This document shows, piece after piece, positions 44,166 to 52,958 of a stretch of 64,000 nucleotides of DNA. The stretch comes from Pseudooceanicola onchidii. Lineage in GTDB: Bacteria > Pseudomonadota > Alphaproteobacteria > Rhodobacterales > Rhodobacteraceae. Positions within the stretch are counted from its first letter, which is position 1. The number at the start of each line of letters is the position of its first letter. Below the pieces are notes generated by a model. The model was not told the origin of the DNA. It saw only the letters and a list, made by a program, of their open reading frames with translations, and searched no databases. The DNA lies in assembly GCF_004959925.1 (NCBI RefSeq), contig NZ_SPUW01000002.1, forward strand, positions 434,001 to 498,000, in the 5' to 3' direction. Both the position numbers and the translations under genes were made by a program.

Positions 44166-44693
44166 ATGAGTCGCAAGCAACGCCTTACTGCCGATGACTG
44201 GCTGCAGGCTGGTCTGTCCGCTCTCGCGGCCTCCGGGCCCGAGGCGCTGAAAGCCGAACCCTTGGCGCGGGCGCTCGATACCACCAAGGGGTCGTTCTAC
44301 TGGCATTTCGATGATGTTCCCGGCTATCGGCAGGCGCTGCTGGATTTCTGGCATGACCTGACGGCCAAGCTGCCCGCCACCCCGTCCGAGAAGTCCGAAG
44401 CCGTCGCGCAGCTGCAGACCATGATGGAGACGGGATTCGGCGGTGATCCGGATACAGAAGCCGCGATGCGCAGCTGGGCGGCCACCGACCCGGCGGCGGC
44501 CGTGAAGCTGGCGAAACTGGACGCCGCGCGTTTGGCGCACCTGTCGGCGGTGCTGCGGGAACTTGGCGTGACCAACCCTGACATCGCGCGCACGCTCTAT
44601 GCTGCCAAGGTCGGCATGGGCCTGCTGTCGGACGACGTGGCTGATGACAGGGCATTGAAAACGCTGGTTGATCTGGTGCTCGCCCTGCGCTGA
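44166..44693 (+). CDS. TetR-family regulator
   Basis: A 175-residue repressor type protein. The helix-turn-helix is AEPLARALDTTKGSFYWHFDDV (the KGSFYWHF recognition helix is typical), with a small C-terminal ligand domain ending LVDLVLALR. It is divergent from the LysE-type exporter and likely controls it, its own gene, or both. A weak promoter-like TTCGTC-N17-TATGAT lies upstream. Its stop is six bases from the convergent recO stop. Confidence 0.88.
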   Translation: MSRKQRLTADDWLQAGLSALAASGPEALKAEPLARALDTTKGSFYWHFDDVPGYRQALLDFWHDLTAKLPATPSEKSEAVAQLQTMMETGFGGDPDTEAAMRSWAATDPAAAVKLAKLDAARLAHLSAVLRELGVTNPDIARTLYAAKVGMGLLSDDVADDRALKTLVDLVLALR

Positions 44694-44699
44694 GCGGGA

Positions 44700-45431
44700 T
44701 CAGGCCGCCACCCCCCGCATGAACAGATCGACGAACCTTTGCCGCGCCTCGGGCAGCGGCTTGCTTCCCAGATCGGGCGCAAGATGCTGGTTCAGGAAAT
44801 GGCCCGTGACCCGGTAACCTTCGGCGATTTCGCTGTCGGGTGCATCGCCCTGACGCAACAGGCACGGCGGCAAAGGCAGCAGCCGGTCGGCATAGTCCCC
44901 CGCGCCCGCCCGCGTCACGGCCCGCCCCGTGCGTGGCGAGATATGGGTCAGCCCGTCGGTCGCCCCGGTCACGGCGCAGGAGGTCAGATCCAGCCCGAAG
45001 CCCAGATCTTCCAGCAGCGCCAGTTCCCAATGCAGGTAGGCCAGCGGCCAGAGGTCGGTCTGGTCCAGCAGATCAAGCAGCTGTTCGGTCCGGGCATACA
45101 GCCGGGGGTGCGGTTCGCGATCGGGCAGGGCGAAACACAACAGCGCCGTGACCGCGTTCAGCCCGGCCAGGGCCATGCGGTTCGACATCACCACCGCCGC
45201 GCGTGATCTGAGCGGTTCCAGCACGAAGGTACCCAGGTGTTCCTGCAAACGGGCATTCCAGGCGATGTCCATCTGCGCCCCGGGTTGCAGAAACGGCGCC
45301 ATCCGACGCGACGCGCCGCCGCGCACGATGCCCGCGTGACGCCCCTGCGCGGGGGTGAAGACCTCGGCGATCACCGCCGATTCCCCGTGCCGTTTCACCG
45401 ACAGCAATATGCCTTCGTCTCGCCAGTCCAT
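44700..45431 (-). CDS. recO: DNA repair protein RecO
   Basis: A 243-residue recombination mediator that helps RecA load on gapped DNA. The OB-fold N-terminus has [50 protein letters not shown] follows, and the helical C-terminal part includes the [20 protein letters not shown] segment. The usual zinc Cys cluster of other RecO proteins is reduced here. It stands as the end of the conserved minus-strand chain but is separated from era by a Pr6Pr-type gene. Confidence 0.93.
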   Translation of the reverse strand: MDWRDEGILLSVKRHGESAVIAEVFTPAQGRHAGIVRGGASRRMAPFLQPGAQMDIAWNARLQEHLGTFVLEPLRSRAAVVMSNRMALAGLNAVTALLCFALPDREPHPRLYARTEQLLDLLDQTDLWPLAYLHWELALLEDLGFGLDLTSCAVTGATDGLTHISPRTGRAVTRAGAGDYADRLLPLPPCLLRQGDAPDSEIAEGYRVTGHFLNQHLAPDLGSKPLPEARQRFVDLFMRGVAA

Positions 45432-45485
45432 GCGCCTTTATCCGTGCCCTTGCGCGGCAGGGCAAGTTGGCGCAATCCTGCCGCC

Positions 45486-46103
45486 ATGACGCTTTCGCCC
45501 CTTGCCCGGTTCCTTGCCCTTGTGGTCGCCGTGATGGCCTTTGCCAGCCTTGGTGCGCAGGTGCTGGTCACCCAAGCCGAGAACCCGGAGGATGGTGGTC
45601 TGGCCACGCTGTGGCGGCTGGCGCGGTTCTTCACGATCCTGACGAACCTGATGGTTGCCGTGACCTATGCCGTGCTGGCGGTGCGGGGTCGGGTCCGTGC
45701 GCCGGTCTGGCTGGGTGGTGTGACGCTTTGGATCGCGATCACGGGGGTGGTCTATCACCTGCTCCTGGCCGAAACGGACGGCGCGAAGGCGGGGCTCGAC
45801 TGGTGGGCCAACCTCGGCCTGCATGGCAGCGTGCCGGGGGTGGTGGCCCTGTGGTGGCTGGCCTTCGGTCCGCGCGACGGGCTGGGGGTGCGGGCGGCGC
45901 TTTTGTGGATGCTCTGGCCCCTCGTCTACGTGTGCTACGCGCTGGGCCGGGGGGCGATCGACGGGGAATACCCCTATTTCTTCACCAGCCCCGTTCAGGT
46001 CGGCTGGGATGGCGTGCTGCGCTGGACGGTGATCCTTGCCGTGGCTTTCCTGATCGCGGGGCTGATGCAGATCGCGCTCGCCCGGCTCGTGCGGCCGAGA
46101 TAG
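45486..46103 (+). CDS. Pr6Pr family membrane protein
   Basis: A 205-residue protein with about six hydrophobic helices: FLALVVAVMAFASLGAQVLV, RFFTILTNLMVAVTYAVLAV, VTLWIAITGVVYHLLLAE, HGSVPGVVALWWLAFG, ALLWMLWPLVYVCYALGRG, and VILAVAFLIAGLMQIALARL. The FFTILTNL and YPYFF segments are characteristic of the Pr6Pr (FAR-17a/AIG1-like) family, of unknown activity. It lies on the plus strand between recO and DUF1491, interrupting that chain. Confidence 0.85.
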   Translation: MTLSPLARFLALVVAVMAFASLGAQVLVTQAENPEDGGLATLWRLARFFTILTNLMVAVTYAVLAVRGRVRAPVWLGGVTLWIAITGVVYHLLLAETDGAKAGLDWWANLGLHGSVPGVVALWWLAFGPRDGLGVRAALLWMLWPLVYVCYALGRGAIDGEYPYFFTSPVQVGWDGVLRWTVILAVAFLIAGLMQIALARLVRPR

Positions 46104-46111
46104 CGGTCGCG

Positions 46112-46441
46112 TCAGTCCGACAGCCCGGGTTCGTCCAGAAGGTGACGACCCTGCCGATCCTCGACTTCGATCACCCAGAGATCGGGGTCATAGCCGCGCT
46201 GGCGGGTGATGGCCGCGTCGACCTCGGACTCATCCCCTTCGGCCAGCGTCATCCACTGGCGTGCACCGGTCATGATGTCGAAACTGCGCTGAAAGGCCTG
46301 CGCCTTGCCATCAAGCGTCGCGAGCTTGACCAGGACCGCGCCACCGGTGTCGTCGCCATGGGCCACCACGAAGGCGGGGATGTCCTGCAGGCGCAGGCGG
46401 GTCAGGTAGGCGTCGACCCAGACCCGCGCCGTCAGCCTCAT
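46112..46441 (-). CDS. DUF1491 family protein
   Basis: A 109-residue alphaproteobacterial protein. VWVDAYLTRLRLQDIPAFVV, GAVLVKLATLDGKAQAFQRSFD and the C-terminal RGYDPDLWVIEVEDRQGRHLLDE fit DUF1491. No signal or membrane segment. Its start overlaps the era stop by four bases (46438-46441), so it is coupled to era, as is common in the group. Function unknown. Confidence 0.9.
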   Translation of the reverse strand: MRLTARVWVDAYLTRLRLQDIPAFVVAHGDDTGGAVLVKLATLDGKAQAFQRSFDIMTGARQWMTLAEGDESEVDAAITRQRGYDPDLWVIEVEDRQGRHLLDEPGLSD

Positions 46442-47346
46442 TTGTTCCCGTCGCGGAAATCGAGCCCCATCTCGGAATAGCGTTCCTTTTCCTCAAGCCA
46501 GTTGGTGCGGACCTTGACCTGAAGGAAAAGATGCACGCGGCGGCCGAGGAATTCCTCAAGCTCTTCGCGCGCCAGCTTGCCGACTGCCTTGATCGTCTCG
46601 CCCTTGTTGCCCAGCACGATGCCCTTGTGGCCGTCACGGGCCACATAGACGATCTGGTCGATGCGGGCCGATCCGTCCTCGCGTTCCTCCCAGGCCTCGG
46701 TTTCCACGGTCAGCTGGTAGGGCAGTTCCTGGTGCAGGCGCAGGGTCAGCTTTTCGCGCGTCATCTCGGCCGCGATCATGCGCAGGGGCAGGTCGGCGAT
46801 CTGGTCTTCGGGATAAAGCCAGGGGCTTTCCGGCATCTCGCCCGCCAGCCATTCCTTCAGATGTTGCACGCCGTGGCCCTTTTCGGCCGAGATCATGAAG
46901 GTCTGTTCGAAATCGTAGGCGGCGTTCAGCTTCTCGGTCAGCTCCAGCAGTTGCGGCGCCTCGACCCGGTCGATCTTGTTGATGGCCAGGGCGATGCGGC
47001 GATGCTTGGGCATCTCCTGCAGGACATCGAGAATGCGTTCCACGCCCGAGGTGACGCCGCGATGCGCCTCGATCAGCAGGACGGTGATATCGGCATCGGC
47101 CACGCCGCCCCATGCGGCGGCGACCATCGCGCGATCCAGGCGGCGGCGCGGCTGGAACAGGCCGGGGGTGTCGACGATGACGATCTGGCTCTCGCCTTCC
47201 AGCGCCACGCCGCGAATGCGGGCGCGGGTGGTCTGCACCTTGTGCGTGACGATAGAGACCTTGGCCCCGACCAGTCGGTTGGTCAGGGTGGACTTGCCCG
47301 CATTGGGCTCTCCGATCAGGGCGACGAATCCGGCGCGGGTGCTCAT
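46438..47346 (-). CDS. era: GTPase Era
   Basis: A 302-residue GTPase that binds 16S rRNA and guides 30S subunit maturation. G motifs are visible: GEPNAGKSTL (G1), the VDTPGLF stretch (G3), and NKIDRVE (G4); the C-terminal KH domain includes GHKGIVLGNKGETIKAVGKLAR with the GxxG loop. It ends with RVHLFLQVKVRTNWLEEKERYSEMGLDF, the usual tail. A dispersed repeat and an SNase gene separate it from rnc, its usual partner. Confidence 0.96.
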   Translation of the reverse strand: MSTRAGFVALIGEPNAGKSTLTNRLVGAKVSIVTHKVQTTRARIRGVALEGESQIVIVDTPGLFQPRRRLDRAMVAAAWGGVADADITVLLIEAHRGVTSGVERILDVLQEMPKHRRIALAINKIDRVEAPQLLELTEKLNAAYDFEQTFMISAEKGHGVQHLKEWLAGEMPESPWLYPEDQIADLPLRMIAAEMTREKLTLRLHQELPYQLTVETEAWEEREDGSARIDQIVYVARDGHKGIVLGNKGETIKAVGKLAREELEEFLGRRVHLFLQVKVRTNWLEEKERYSEMGLDFRDGNK

Positions 47347-47430
47347 GGGCGATCCTTGGGTGGTTTCCGGGCCTCATAGAGGATTCCGGTGACCAAAGCC
47401 AGAACCCCGACGCGCGCCGCCCCTGACGCT

Positions 47431-47489
47431 GCTTCTTCTGGTCCGAAATACCTCGGGGGAGGCCCGCAGGGCCGGGGGCAGAGCCCCAA
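47431..47489 (+). repeat. Dispersed two-hairpin intergenic repeat, copy D
   Basis: Head CTTCTGGTCCGAAATACCTC, then hairpin GGCCC-GCA-GGGCC (47461-47473) and hairpin GGGGC-AGA-GCCCC (47475-47487). It lies upstream of the SNase gene and of era, in the intergenic stretch between the divergent genes. Confidence 0.8.
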
Positions 47490-47594
47490 CCGGGACATCG
47501 GCTTCAAGGAATAATCCCGGAAACTTGGTGTTTCCGTGTGGATTTATTGACTCCCAATAAGGCCATTTCAAAAATGACATTAGGGAGAATCGAT

Positions 47595-48224
47595 TTGGAA
47601 TTCATTTTATTATTGCTTGCGGTGGTTTGCGTGGTGGCACTCTTGGCGCCACGGGATCGCAGATCCACGCGGAGGCCGACCTCGATCGACCTGCCGAAAG
47701 AGATATCACGGCCGACCGGTCCACGGCCTGCGCCCTGTGTCCCACTTGGACCTCCGGTGTCCGAGCCGACGAAACCCGCAGCATTTTCAGGCAGGTGCAC
47801 GGTGATCGACGGGGATACCATCATCGTGAAGAAACAGCGCATTCGCCTGTTCGGGATCGATGCGCCGGAAATGGAGCACCCTTGGGGCAAGAAATCGAAG
47901 TGGACCTTGATCGGTCTTTGCAAAGGCAAGGAAATCCGCGTCGAGCCGCAGGATCAGCTGTCCTATGATCGGATCGTTGCAAAATGCCTGCTGCCTGACG
48001 GGACGGACCTGTCGGCCGAAATGGTGCGACGGGGGATGGCGATCGATTGGCCGAAATTCTCGGGCGGGGTCTATCTGCAATTCGAACCCGAAGGGGTGCG
48101 TAAGCGGCATTGGCGGGCCGATGCCCGGCAGAAGGGGCGGCAGGATCTTTGGTCGACGCCCTATGATCCGTCGGCGCGGAAACGGTCCGGGGCGACCACT
48201 GACAGGGATCCGCGCCCGTCGTAA
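47595..48224 (+). CDS. Membrane-anchored thermonuclease (SNase) family protein
   Basis: A 209-residue staphylococcal-nuclease-like protein. A short hydrophobic N-terminus (EFILLLLAVVCVVALLAP) should anchor it or act as signal. The nuclease core has VIDGDTIIVKKQRIRLFGIDAPEM with the metal-binding Asp pair and catalytic Arg, then QLSYDRIVAKCLLPDG with the second Arg, and AEMVRRGMAID. The TTG at 47595 with AGGGAG seven bases upstream is preferred over GTG 47538 and ATG 47574. The leader is AT-rich, unlike its surroundings. A role in scavenging DNA or in defence is only inferred. Confidence 0.88.
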   Translation: MEFILLLLAVVCVVALLAPRDRRSTRRPTSIDLPKEISRPTGPRPAPCVPLGPPVSEPTKPAAFSGRCTVIDGDTIIVKKQRIRLFGIDAPEMEHPWGKKSKWTLIGLCKGKEIRVEPQDQLSYDRIVAKCLLPDGTDLSAEMVRRGMAIDWPKFSGGVYLQFEPEGVRKRHWRADARQKGRQDLWSTPYDPSARKRSGATTDRDPRPS

Positions 48225-48243
48225 GGGGCGCAGCACAGGACTG

Positions 48244-49044
48244 TCAGGCCGTATGAAGCACCAGCGGGCAGTGGTCCGAGATCTCGGGCGTCTGCACCAC
48301 CTCGAAGGCCGCGTCCTTGAGCGGGCCGTTGACCAGCATGTAGTCCGCCCATCTCTGCGGTTTCGGATAGTAGGACGTGCGGGTGCCGTCATAGCCGCGC
48401 AGGGTGACAAGGTTATAGGGCGCGACACGGGTCATGACGCGGAAGGTCTCGGACCCCGGCAGGACGTTGAAATCGCCACAGGCCACGACCGGATCGCCGG
48501 GCTGCTGCACGGCCTGGATCATGGTCGCGAACTTGCGGGCCTGTTCGCCCCGCACGGGCGTGTCCATCTTGCCGTTCAGATCGCGCAGACCGTGCATGTG
48601 GCCGATGGTGACACCGCCTTCTTCGGGGTGAAAGACGCGCACGACATGGGCGGTGCGCGACCGGGGGTGCGCGCCGAACCCGGCGGGTGAGAAATCGCCA
48701 TGCACAAAGCCCTGGTGCTGGCCCACCACCGTGAGTTCCGGCCCCAGGAAGGTCGCCAGCCCCCAAAGCGCCGGGATCGGCCGTTCGCCCAGCCAGAGCG
48801 TGCCGCAGGCCGCCGGGCAGAAGGTCACCCCGTGATCGGGAAGCACCCGCAGGATATCGCGGAGCATGTCGGCGCGCTGCGGCAGGTTCTGGCCGTCATC
48901 GCGGTAATCCAGCCAGGCTGAAGGGCTGCCGGGGGCATAGACGACCTCTTGCAGGCAAAGGACATCAGGCTGTTCGTGGGCCAGCCAGTCGGACATCTGT
49001 TCGAACAGGCGCCCACCCCAGGCGTTCAGGCTGACGATCTTCAT
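48244..49044 (-). CDS. Endonuclease/exonuclease/phosphatase family protein
   Basis: A 266-residue protein with the EEP fold motifs: [11 protein letters not shown] (Asn ligand), [19 protein letters not shown] (Glu), [31 protein letters not shown] (Asp-Asn), and [12 protein letters not shown] (Asp-His). Substrate may be DNA, RNA or a phosphoester lipid. The start at 49044 overlaps the rnc stop by four bases, so it is coupled to rnc, a position normally held by era in this group. It converges on the SNase gene. Confidence 0.88.
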   Translation of the reverse strand: MKIVSLNAWGGRLFEQMSDWLAHEQPDVLCLQEVVYAPGSPSAWLDYRDDGQNLPQRADMLRDILRVLPDHGVTFCPAACGTLWLGERPIPALWGLATFLGPELTVVGQHQGFVHGDFSPAGFGAHPRSRTAHVVRVFHPEEGGVTIGHMHGLRDLNGKMDTPVRGEQARKFATMIQAVQQPGDPVVACGDFNVLPGSETFRVMTRVAPYNLVTLRGYDGTRTSYYPKPQRWADYMLVNGPLKDAAFEVVQTPEISDHCPLVLHTA

Positions 49045-49727
49045 GACGGGCCGATGCTTTTCAAAAGCGCTTGTGCGGCGGCCTGTTCGGCGGCGCGTTT
49101 CGACCCGGCGGTCGCGGTGGCGGACTGACCGGATTTCAGCCGCGCCTCGATCCGGAATTCGGGGGCGTGGTCGGGGCCTTTCCGTTCCAGTTCGGCGTAG
49201 CTGGGCGGCGGGAGGCCGCGCGCCTGTGCCCATTCCTGAAGGGCGGTCTTGGCGTCGCGGGCGTCTTCCTCGACCTGGTCGATGCGGTCCCCCCAGAGAC
49301 GCAGGATCAGGTCGCGCGCGGCCTCGAACCCGGCGTCGCGGTATACGGCGGCGATCACCGCCTCCATCGCGTCGCCCAGAAGCGCCTGCTTGCGACGTCC
49401 GCCCGACAGCTGTTCGGATCGGCCCAGTTTCAGCACCGTGCCCAGATCGACCTGGCGGGCCACGTCAGCGCAGGCCTCTTTCCGGACCAGAGCGTTGAAG
49501 CGCGGGGCCATCTGGCCTTCGCTGGCATCCATGTCCTTGGCAAACAGCGCCTCGGCCATGACCAGGCCCAGCACCCGGTCGCCCAGGAATTCCAGACGCT
49601 GGTTGTCGCCGCGCGTCGGCGAGGAGACCGAGGAATGCGTCACCGCACGCACAAGCAGTTCGGGCCGGGCAAAGTCATGCCCGATCCGGCGCTGGAACTC
49701 TTTCAATTCAGCCGACAGTTTCACCAC
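49041..49727 (-). CDS. rnc: Ribonuclease III
   Basis: A 228-residue double-strand RNA endonuclease for rRNA and mRNA processing. The signature [20 protein letters not shown] has the catalytic acids, and [18 protein letters not shown] the second acidic cluster. The C-terminal double-stranded RNA-binding domain includes [25 protein letters not shown] and [14 protein letters not shown]. It is directly downstream of lepB (69-base gap) in the minus-strand chain. Confidence 0.96.
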   Translation of the reverse strand: MVKLSAELKEFQRRIGHDFARPELLVRAVTHSSVSSPTRGDNQRLEFLGDRVLGLVMAEALFAKDMDASEGQMAPRFNALVRKEACADVARQVDLGTVLKLGRSEQLSGGRRKQALLGDAMEAVIAAVYRDAGFEAARDLILRLWGDRIDQVEEDARDAKTALQEWAQARGLPPPSYAELERKGPDHAPEFRIEARLKSGQSATATAGSKRAAEQAAAQALLKSIGPS

Positions 49728-49796
49728 AGTCCCCCGAAGCGTCCGCGCATCCTAGCACCGCGACGCCCCGTGCCAACAGGTGCGTCGCCTGCGGGA

Positions 49797-50639
49797 TTAT
49801 TCGATACCCTTGAAGAACCGGTCGCTGCGCCAGGTCCAGAAGAACAGCATCGACCGTCCGGCGGAGGAGAACATGATCCGATCCGCGCGGCCGATCAGAT
49901 TTTCGTAGGGCACGAAGCCCACCCCGAACGAGGTCTGCGCGACCCGGCTGTCGGTGGAGTTGTCGCGGTTGTCGCCCATGAAGAAGTATTCGCCTTCGGG
50001 CACGGTGAAGACCTTGGTGGTGTCCAGGTCACCACGGTCGGTGATGTTCAGGGTCGAATGGGTCACGCCGTTGGGCAGGGTCTCGATCTGGCGTTCCTTG
50101 ACGCACTGACCGCCTTCGCCGACGGGGTCGTTGGAACACCGGGGGAAACGGCGTTCGGGGCCTTGCGCTTCCTTCACCTCGGTGAAGGTGCCGCCGTCCT
50201 CGACCTTGACGGGTTCATCGTTGATGTAGATCAGGCCTTCCTTGACCTGCACGCGGTCACCCGGCAGGCCGATCAGGCGCTTGATGTAATCCTGGTGCGT
50301 GACCGGGTGGCGAAAGACCACGACGTCGCCGCGTTCGGGTTCACCCGCCAGCACGCGCGTGTTGTCACCGTCAAGGAAGCCACAGATGTCGTCCGCGTCG
50401 ATGTCGATGCCGAAGCGCGCGATCTTGATGTTCGGGCAGGAGGCGTAGGAATAGCCGTAGGCCATCTTGTTCACGAAAAGGAAATCGCCGACCAGCAGCG
50501 TGTCCTTCATCGAGGACGAGGGGATCCAGAAGGGCTGGAAGAACAGCGTGCGGAAGACCCCGGCGATGATCAACGCCCAGAAGATCGTCTTGATGGTTTC
50601 CCAGACGGCCCCCATGAAGCCCTGGTTTTCGTCAGCCAT
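49797..50639 (-). CDS. lepB: Signal peptidase I
   Basis: A 280-residue inner-membrane serine protease cleaving Sec and Tat signal peptides. A hydrophobic N-terminus (TIFWALIIAGVFRTLFFQPFW) leads to the Ser motif IPSSSMKDTLLVGDFLFVNK, with the Lys general base in QDYIKRLIGLPGDRVQVKEG. EYFFMGDNRDNSTDSR is the conserved box E. The middle segment (residues about 130-200) holds CSND and GEGGQCVKERQIE inserts. acpS lies 83 bases upstream. Confidence 0.96.
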   Translation of the reverse strand: MADENQGFMGAVWETIKTIFWALIIAGVFRTLFFQPFWIPSSSMKDTLLVGDFLFVNKMAYGYSYASCPNIKIARFGIDIDADDICGFLDGDNTRVLAGEPERGDVVVFRHPVTHQDYIKRLIGLPGDRVQVKEGLIYINDEPVKVEDGGTFTEVKEAQGPERRFPRCSNDPVGEGGQCVKERQIETLPNGVTHSTLNITDRGDLDTTKVFTVPEGEYFFMGDNRDNSTDSRVAQTSFGVGFVPYENLIGRADRIMFSSAGRSMLFFWTWRSDRFFKGIE

Positions 50640-50722
50640 TGCGGATGTCCTTCTGCTCGACGCCTGATGGGTTCATGCGTCCGGGGCCGGGGGGTGTCAA
50701 GGCAGCAGCCCGCCTGCGCTGA

Positions 50723-51130
50723 TCAACCGTCGGAGAGGGGGCGCGCCTCGATCACGACAAAGGCCTGCGCCCAGGGGTGGTCGTCGGTGAGGGTGACGTG
50801 AATGATGGCCTCATGCCCTGCGGGGGTCATCTGCGCCAGCCGTTCGGCGGCCCAGCCGGTCACATGCATCACCGGCTGGCCGGTGCGCAGGTTGGTCACC
50901 GCCATGTCCTTCCACGAGATCCCCATGCGCAGCCCGGTGCCAAGTGCCTTTGAACACGCCTCTTTTGCGGCCCATCTCTTGGCATAGGTGCCCGCGACAT
51001 CGGCGCGGCGTTCGGCCTTGGCCTGTTCGGTTTCGGTGAACACGCGGTTGCGGAACCGGTCGCCGAACCGGTCGAGCGTCGCCTGAATCCGGTCGATGTT
51101 TGCCAGATCGGTGCCGATTCCAAGGATCAT
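50723..51130 (-). CDS. acpS: Holo-acyl-carrier-protein synthase
   Basis: A 135-residue transferase that adds the phosphopantetheine arm to acyl carrier protein. Motifs: [14 protein letters not shown] with the Mg-binding Asp, [36 protein letters not shown] with the conserved Glu/Lys, and [18 protein letters not shown]. It belongs to the acpS-lepB-rnc unit. The gene upstream on the same strand, a deaminase, is not part of the standard order. Confidence 0.95.
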   Translation of the reverse strand: MILGIGTDLANIDRIQATLDRFGDRFRNRVFTETEQAKAERRADVAGTYAKRWAAKEACSKALGTGLRMGISWKDMAVTNLRTGQPVMHVTGWAAERLAQMTPAGHEAIIHVTLTDDHPWAQAFVVIEARPLSDG

Positions 51131-51196
51131 TGCGGGGTGTCCATTGCCTGTTGCCGTCCCCGCTTACAGGCTTTGCCGGGGCTTGTCAGCGGGGGC

Positions 51197-51670
51197 TCAG
51201 TCGGCGCCCATGGCATAGATGTGGCGGATGCGGTCTTCGTCGACGCCGCCGATGGCGGTGAAGTCGTCGTGATCGGCGCGGCGGAAATCGGGGATCGTCA
51301 GTCCGGGGAAGGCGAAATACTTGGTTTCGACCACATCCGGCCGCCCGGCCGCATAGATCACCCGCCGGATGCCGGCAAAGCGCATGGCGGACAGGCACAT
51401 CTCGCAGGGTTGCAGGGTGGTCAGCAGCGTGCAGCCGCTCAGGTCCGGGTCCGACAACGCCCGGGTCGCGGCAGAGATCGCCACGATTTCGGCATGACGG
51501 GTGGGGTCATGGCGCAGGTGCACCTCGTTGAGGCCGCGCGCGATCAGCGTGTCGCCCCGCATCACGGCGGCGGCGATCCCGGCCTTGCCGCCATCCTTGG
51601 CCTCGTCCAGGGCGCGGTCGATCAGATCGCGCATCACGTCGCGTTCGGCTTGGGTCGGCTGGTTGGTCAT
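51197..51670 (-). CDS. Nucleoside/base deaminase (cytidine deaminase-like fold)
   Basis: A 157-residue zinc deaminase: the zinc ligand and proton shuttle in TRHAEIVAISAATR (HAE), and TLQPCEMCLSAMRFAGI (PCxxC). Surroundings (GAAVMRGDTLIARGLNEV-like start, YFAFPGLTIPDFRRAD tail) fit guanine-deaminase/TadA-like family members. TadA usually has a recognisable tRNA-loop region not evident here, so a free base or nucleoside substrate is more likely. The gene is inserted between acpS and pdxJ, relative to the usual order. Confidence 0.88.
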   Translation of the reverse strand: MTNQPTQAERDVMRDLIDRALDEAKDGGKAGIAAAVMRGDTLIARGLNEVHLRHDPTRHAEIVAISAATRALSDPDLSGCTLLTTLQPCEMCLSAMRFAGIRRVIYAAGRPDVVETKYFAFPGLTIPDFRRADHDDFTAIGGVDEDRIRHIYAMGAD

Positions 51671-51712
51671 GGTGCTTTCTCCGGGTTGCGGGAAAGCTGT
51701 GGCGGTCCGGCG

Positions 51713-51907
51713 TCAGGTCAAGATCGCGCGGGCATGGGGCAGGGTGGCCTGCCGCGCGGCGGGGCCTGCGCCGGGTGCGGGCGGCGGGGTCAGCGGCAGG
51801 TCGGCCAGATCGCGCTGAGACATGCGCGCGATGTCGGGATGGGCGAAGGGATCGCCGGGCGCGGGATGCACGGCGGGGGTGAAAAGCGCTGTGAACCAGT
51901 TGGTCAT
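51713..51907 (-). CDS. Small hypothetical protein with strong ribosome site
   Basis: A 64-residue protein, MTNWFTALFTPAVHPAPGDP then FAHPDIARMSQRDLADLPLT and a Pro/Ala-rich tail. AGGAG lies six bases before the ATG, and the gene is divergent from a LysR-type regulator 93 bases away, which argues that it is real and possibly under LysR control. No domain, signal peptide or membrane helix is evident. I do not recognise a function. Confidence 0.65.
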   Translation of the reverse strand: MTNWFTALFTPAVHPAPGDPFAHPDIARMSQRDLADLPLTPPPAPGAGPAARQATLPHARAILT

Positions 51908-52000
51908 GGTTTTCTCCTGTGTTTAAGATATTGTGGTATATGGTCGCTGCACGGCCTGAATGAATTGCAGCGGATCTTCATATGGCTTTAGGTTTTGTGA

Positions 52001-52915
52001 ATGGATGAGCTGAGCCGAGCCCCCCTGAACGGATTGCGCGCCGCCGAGGCCGTGCATCGCCTTGGGTCCCTGTCCGCTGCGGGCCGCGAACTTGGCGTGT
52101 CGGCCGGCGCGGTGAGCCAGCAGATCGGTCGGCTGGAGGGCGCGCTTGGCCTGCGCCTGTTTGATCGCCGTCCCGGTGGCATGATCGCCGCCGAGGGACA
52201 GGAAGAGGTCTTTCGCCTTTTGCGGCAAGGGTTCGAACGGCTGTCTGCGGCTGTTGAGGAAACGCGCAAGGATCGCCAGACCGCGTTGACCGTGTCCTGT
52301 GCCCCGATCTTTGCGGCGCGCTGGCTGATCTGGCGGCTGCGCGATTTCACCCGGGCGCACCCCGATATCCGGATCCGCATCGACAGCGACACCCGGCTGA
52401 TCGACCCAAGCGACGGATCAGCGGATTTCGCGATCCGCATCGGCAACGGTCCCTATCCCGGGGTTGAGGCCGAACGGCTGTTCCCGCAGCGTATCCTGCC
52501 GGTTTGCAGCGCCGAGCTGGCCGAGGGGCTGAGGACGCCCGCCGATCTGCGCAGCGTTCCGATCATCCGCGACGTGAAGGCGATGTTCGGCTGGTCGGAT
52601 TGGCTGACGGGGCAGGGGATCACGGCATCCGACCTGCCGGACGGGCCTGAGTTCGGGGAAGGATCGCTGTGCCTTGATGCCGCGATGACCGGCGCCGGCG
52701 TTTTCCTTGGGTTTGAAACGCTGTGCGCCGATGCGCTGCGGCGCGGCCAGATCGTGGCGCCCTTCCCGATCTGGCGCGAAACCGGCGCGGCCTATTGGCT
52801 GATCTCGGCGCAGGACCGGTCGCTGAGCGTGCCGCAAAGGCGGTTTCGCGCGTGGTTGAAGGGCGCGATCGAGGCCGAGGGGCTGGGCGTGGCCGAGGTG
52901 CCGGGGGCGCGGTAG
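52001..52915 (+). CDS. LysR-family transcriptional regulator (GcvA-like)
   Basis: A 304-residue regulator. The winged HTH is LNGLRAAEAVHRLGSLSAAGRELGVSAGAVSQQIGRLEGALGLRLFDR-type (key parts AAGRELGVSAGAVSQQIGRL and LGLRLFDRRPGG), followed by a periplasmic-binding-like effector domain with FAIRIGNGPYPGVEAERLFPQ. It resembles GcvA-type LysR proteins of roseobacters. The target is unknown; the divergent small ORF at 51.7-51.9 kb is the obvious candidate. The stop lies in a hairpin repeat. Confidence 0.9.
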   Translation: MDELSRAPLNGLRAAEAVHRLGSLSAAGRELGVSAGAVSQQIGRLEGALGLRLFDRRPGGMIAAEGQEEVFRLLRQGFERLSAAVEETRKDRQTALTVSCAPIFAARWLIWRLRDFTRAHPDIRIRIDSDTRLIDPSDGSADFAIRIGNGPYPGVEAERLFPQRILPVCSAELAEGLRTPADLRSVPIIRDVKAMFGWSDWLTGQGITASDLPDGPEFGEGSLCLDAAMTGAGVFLGFETLCADALRRGQIVAPFPIWRETGAAYWLISAQDRSLSVPQRRFRAWLKGAIEAEGLGVAEVPGAR

Positions 52916-52952
52916 GGCCGCTGCGCGCGGTGCGTGCAAGCACGCACCCTAC
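52912..52952. repeat. GTAGGG...CCCTAC hairpin between lysR and pdxJ
   Basis: Outer arms GTAGGG (52912-52917) and CCCTAC (52947-52952) flank a GC palindrome, GGTGCGTGC-AA-GCACGCACC (52929-52948). It sits where two convergent genes end and may stop both transcripts. The GTAG...CTAC frame also occurs at 3398-3425. Confidence 0.6.
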
Positions 52953-52958
52953 GCCGGG

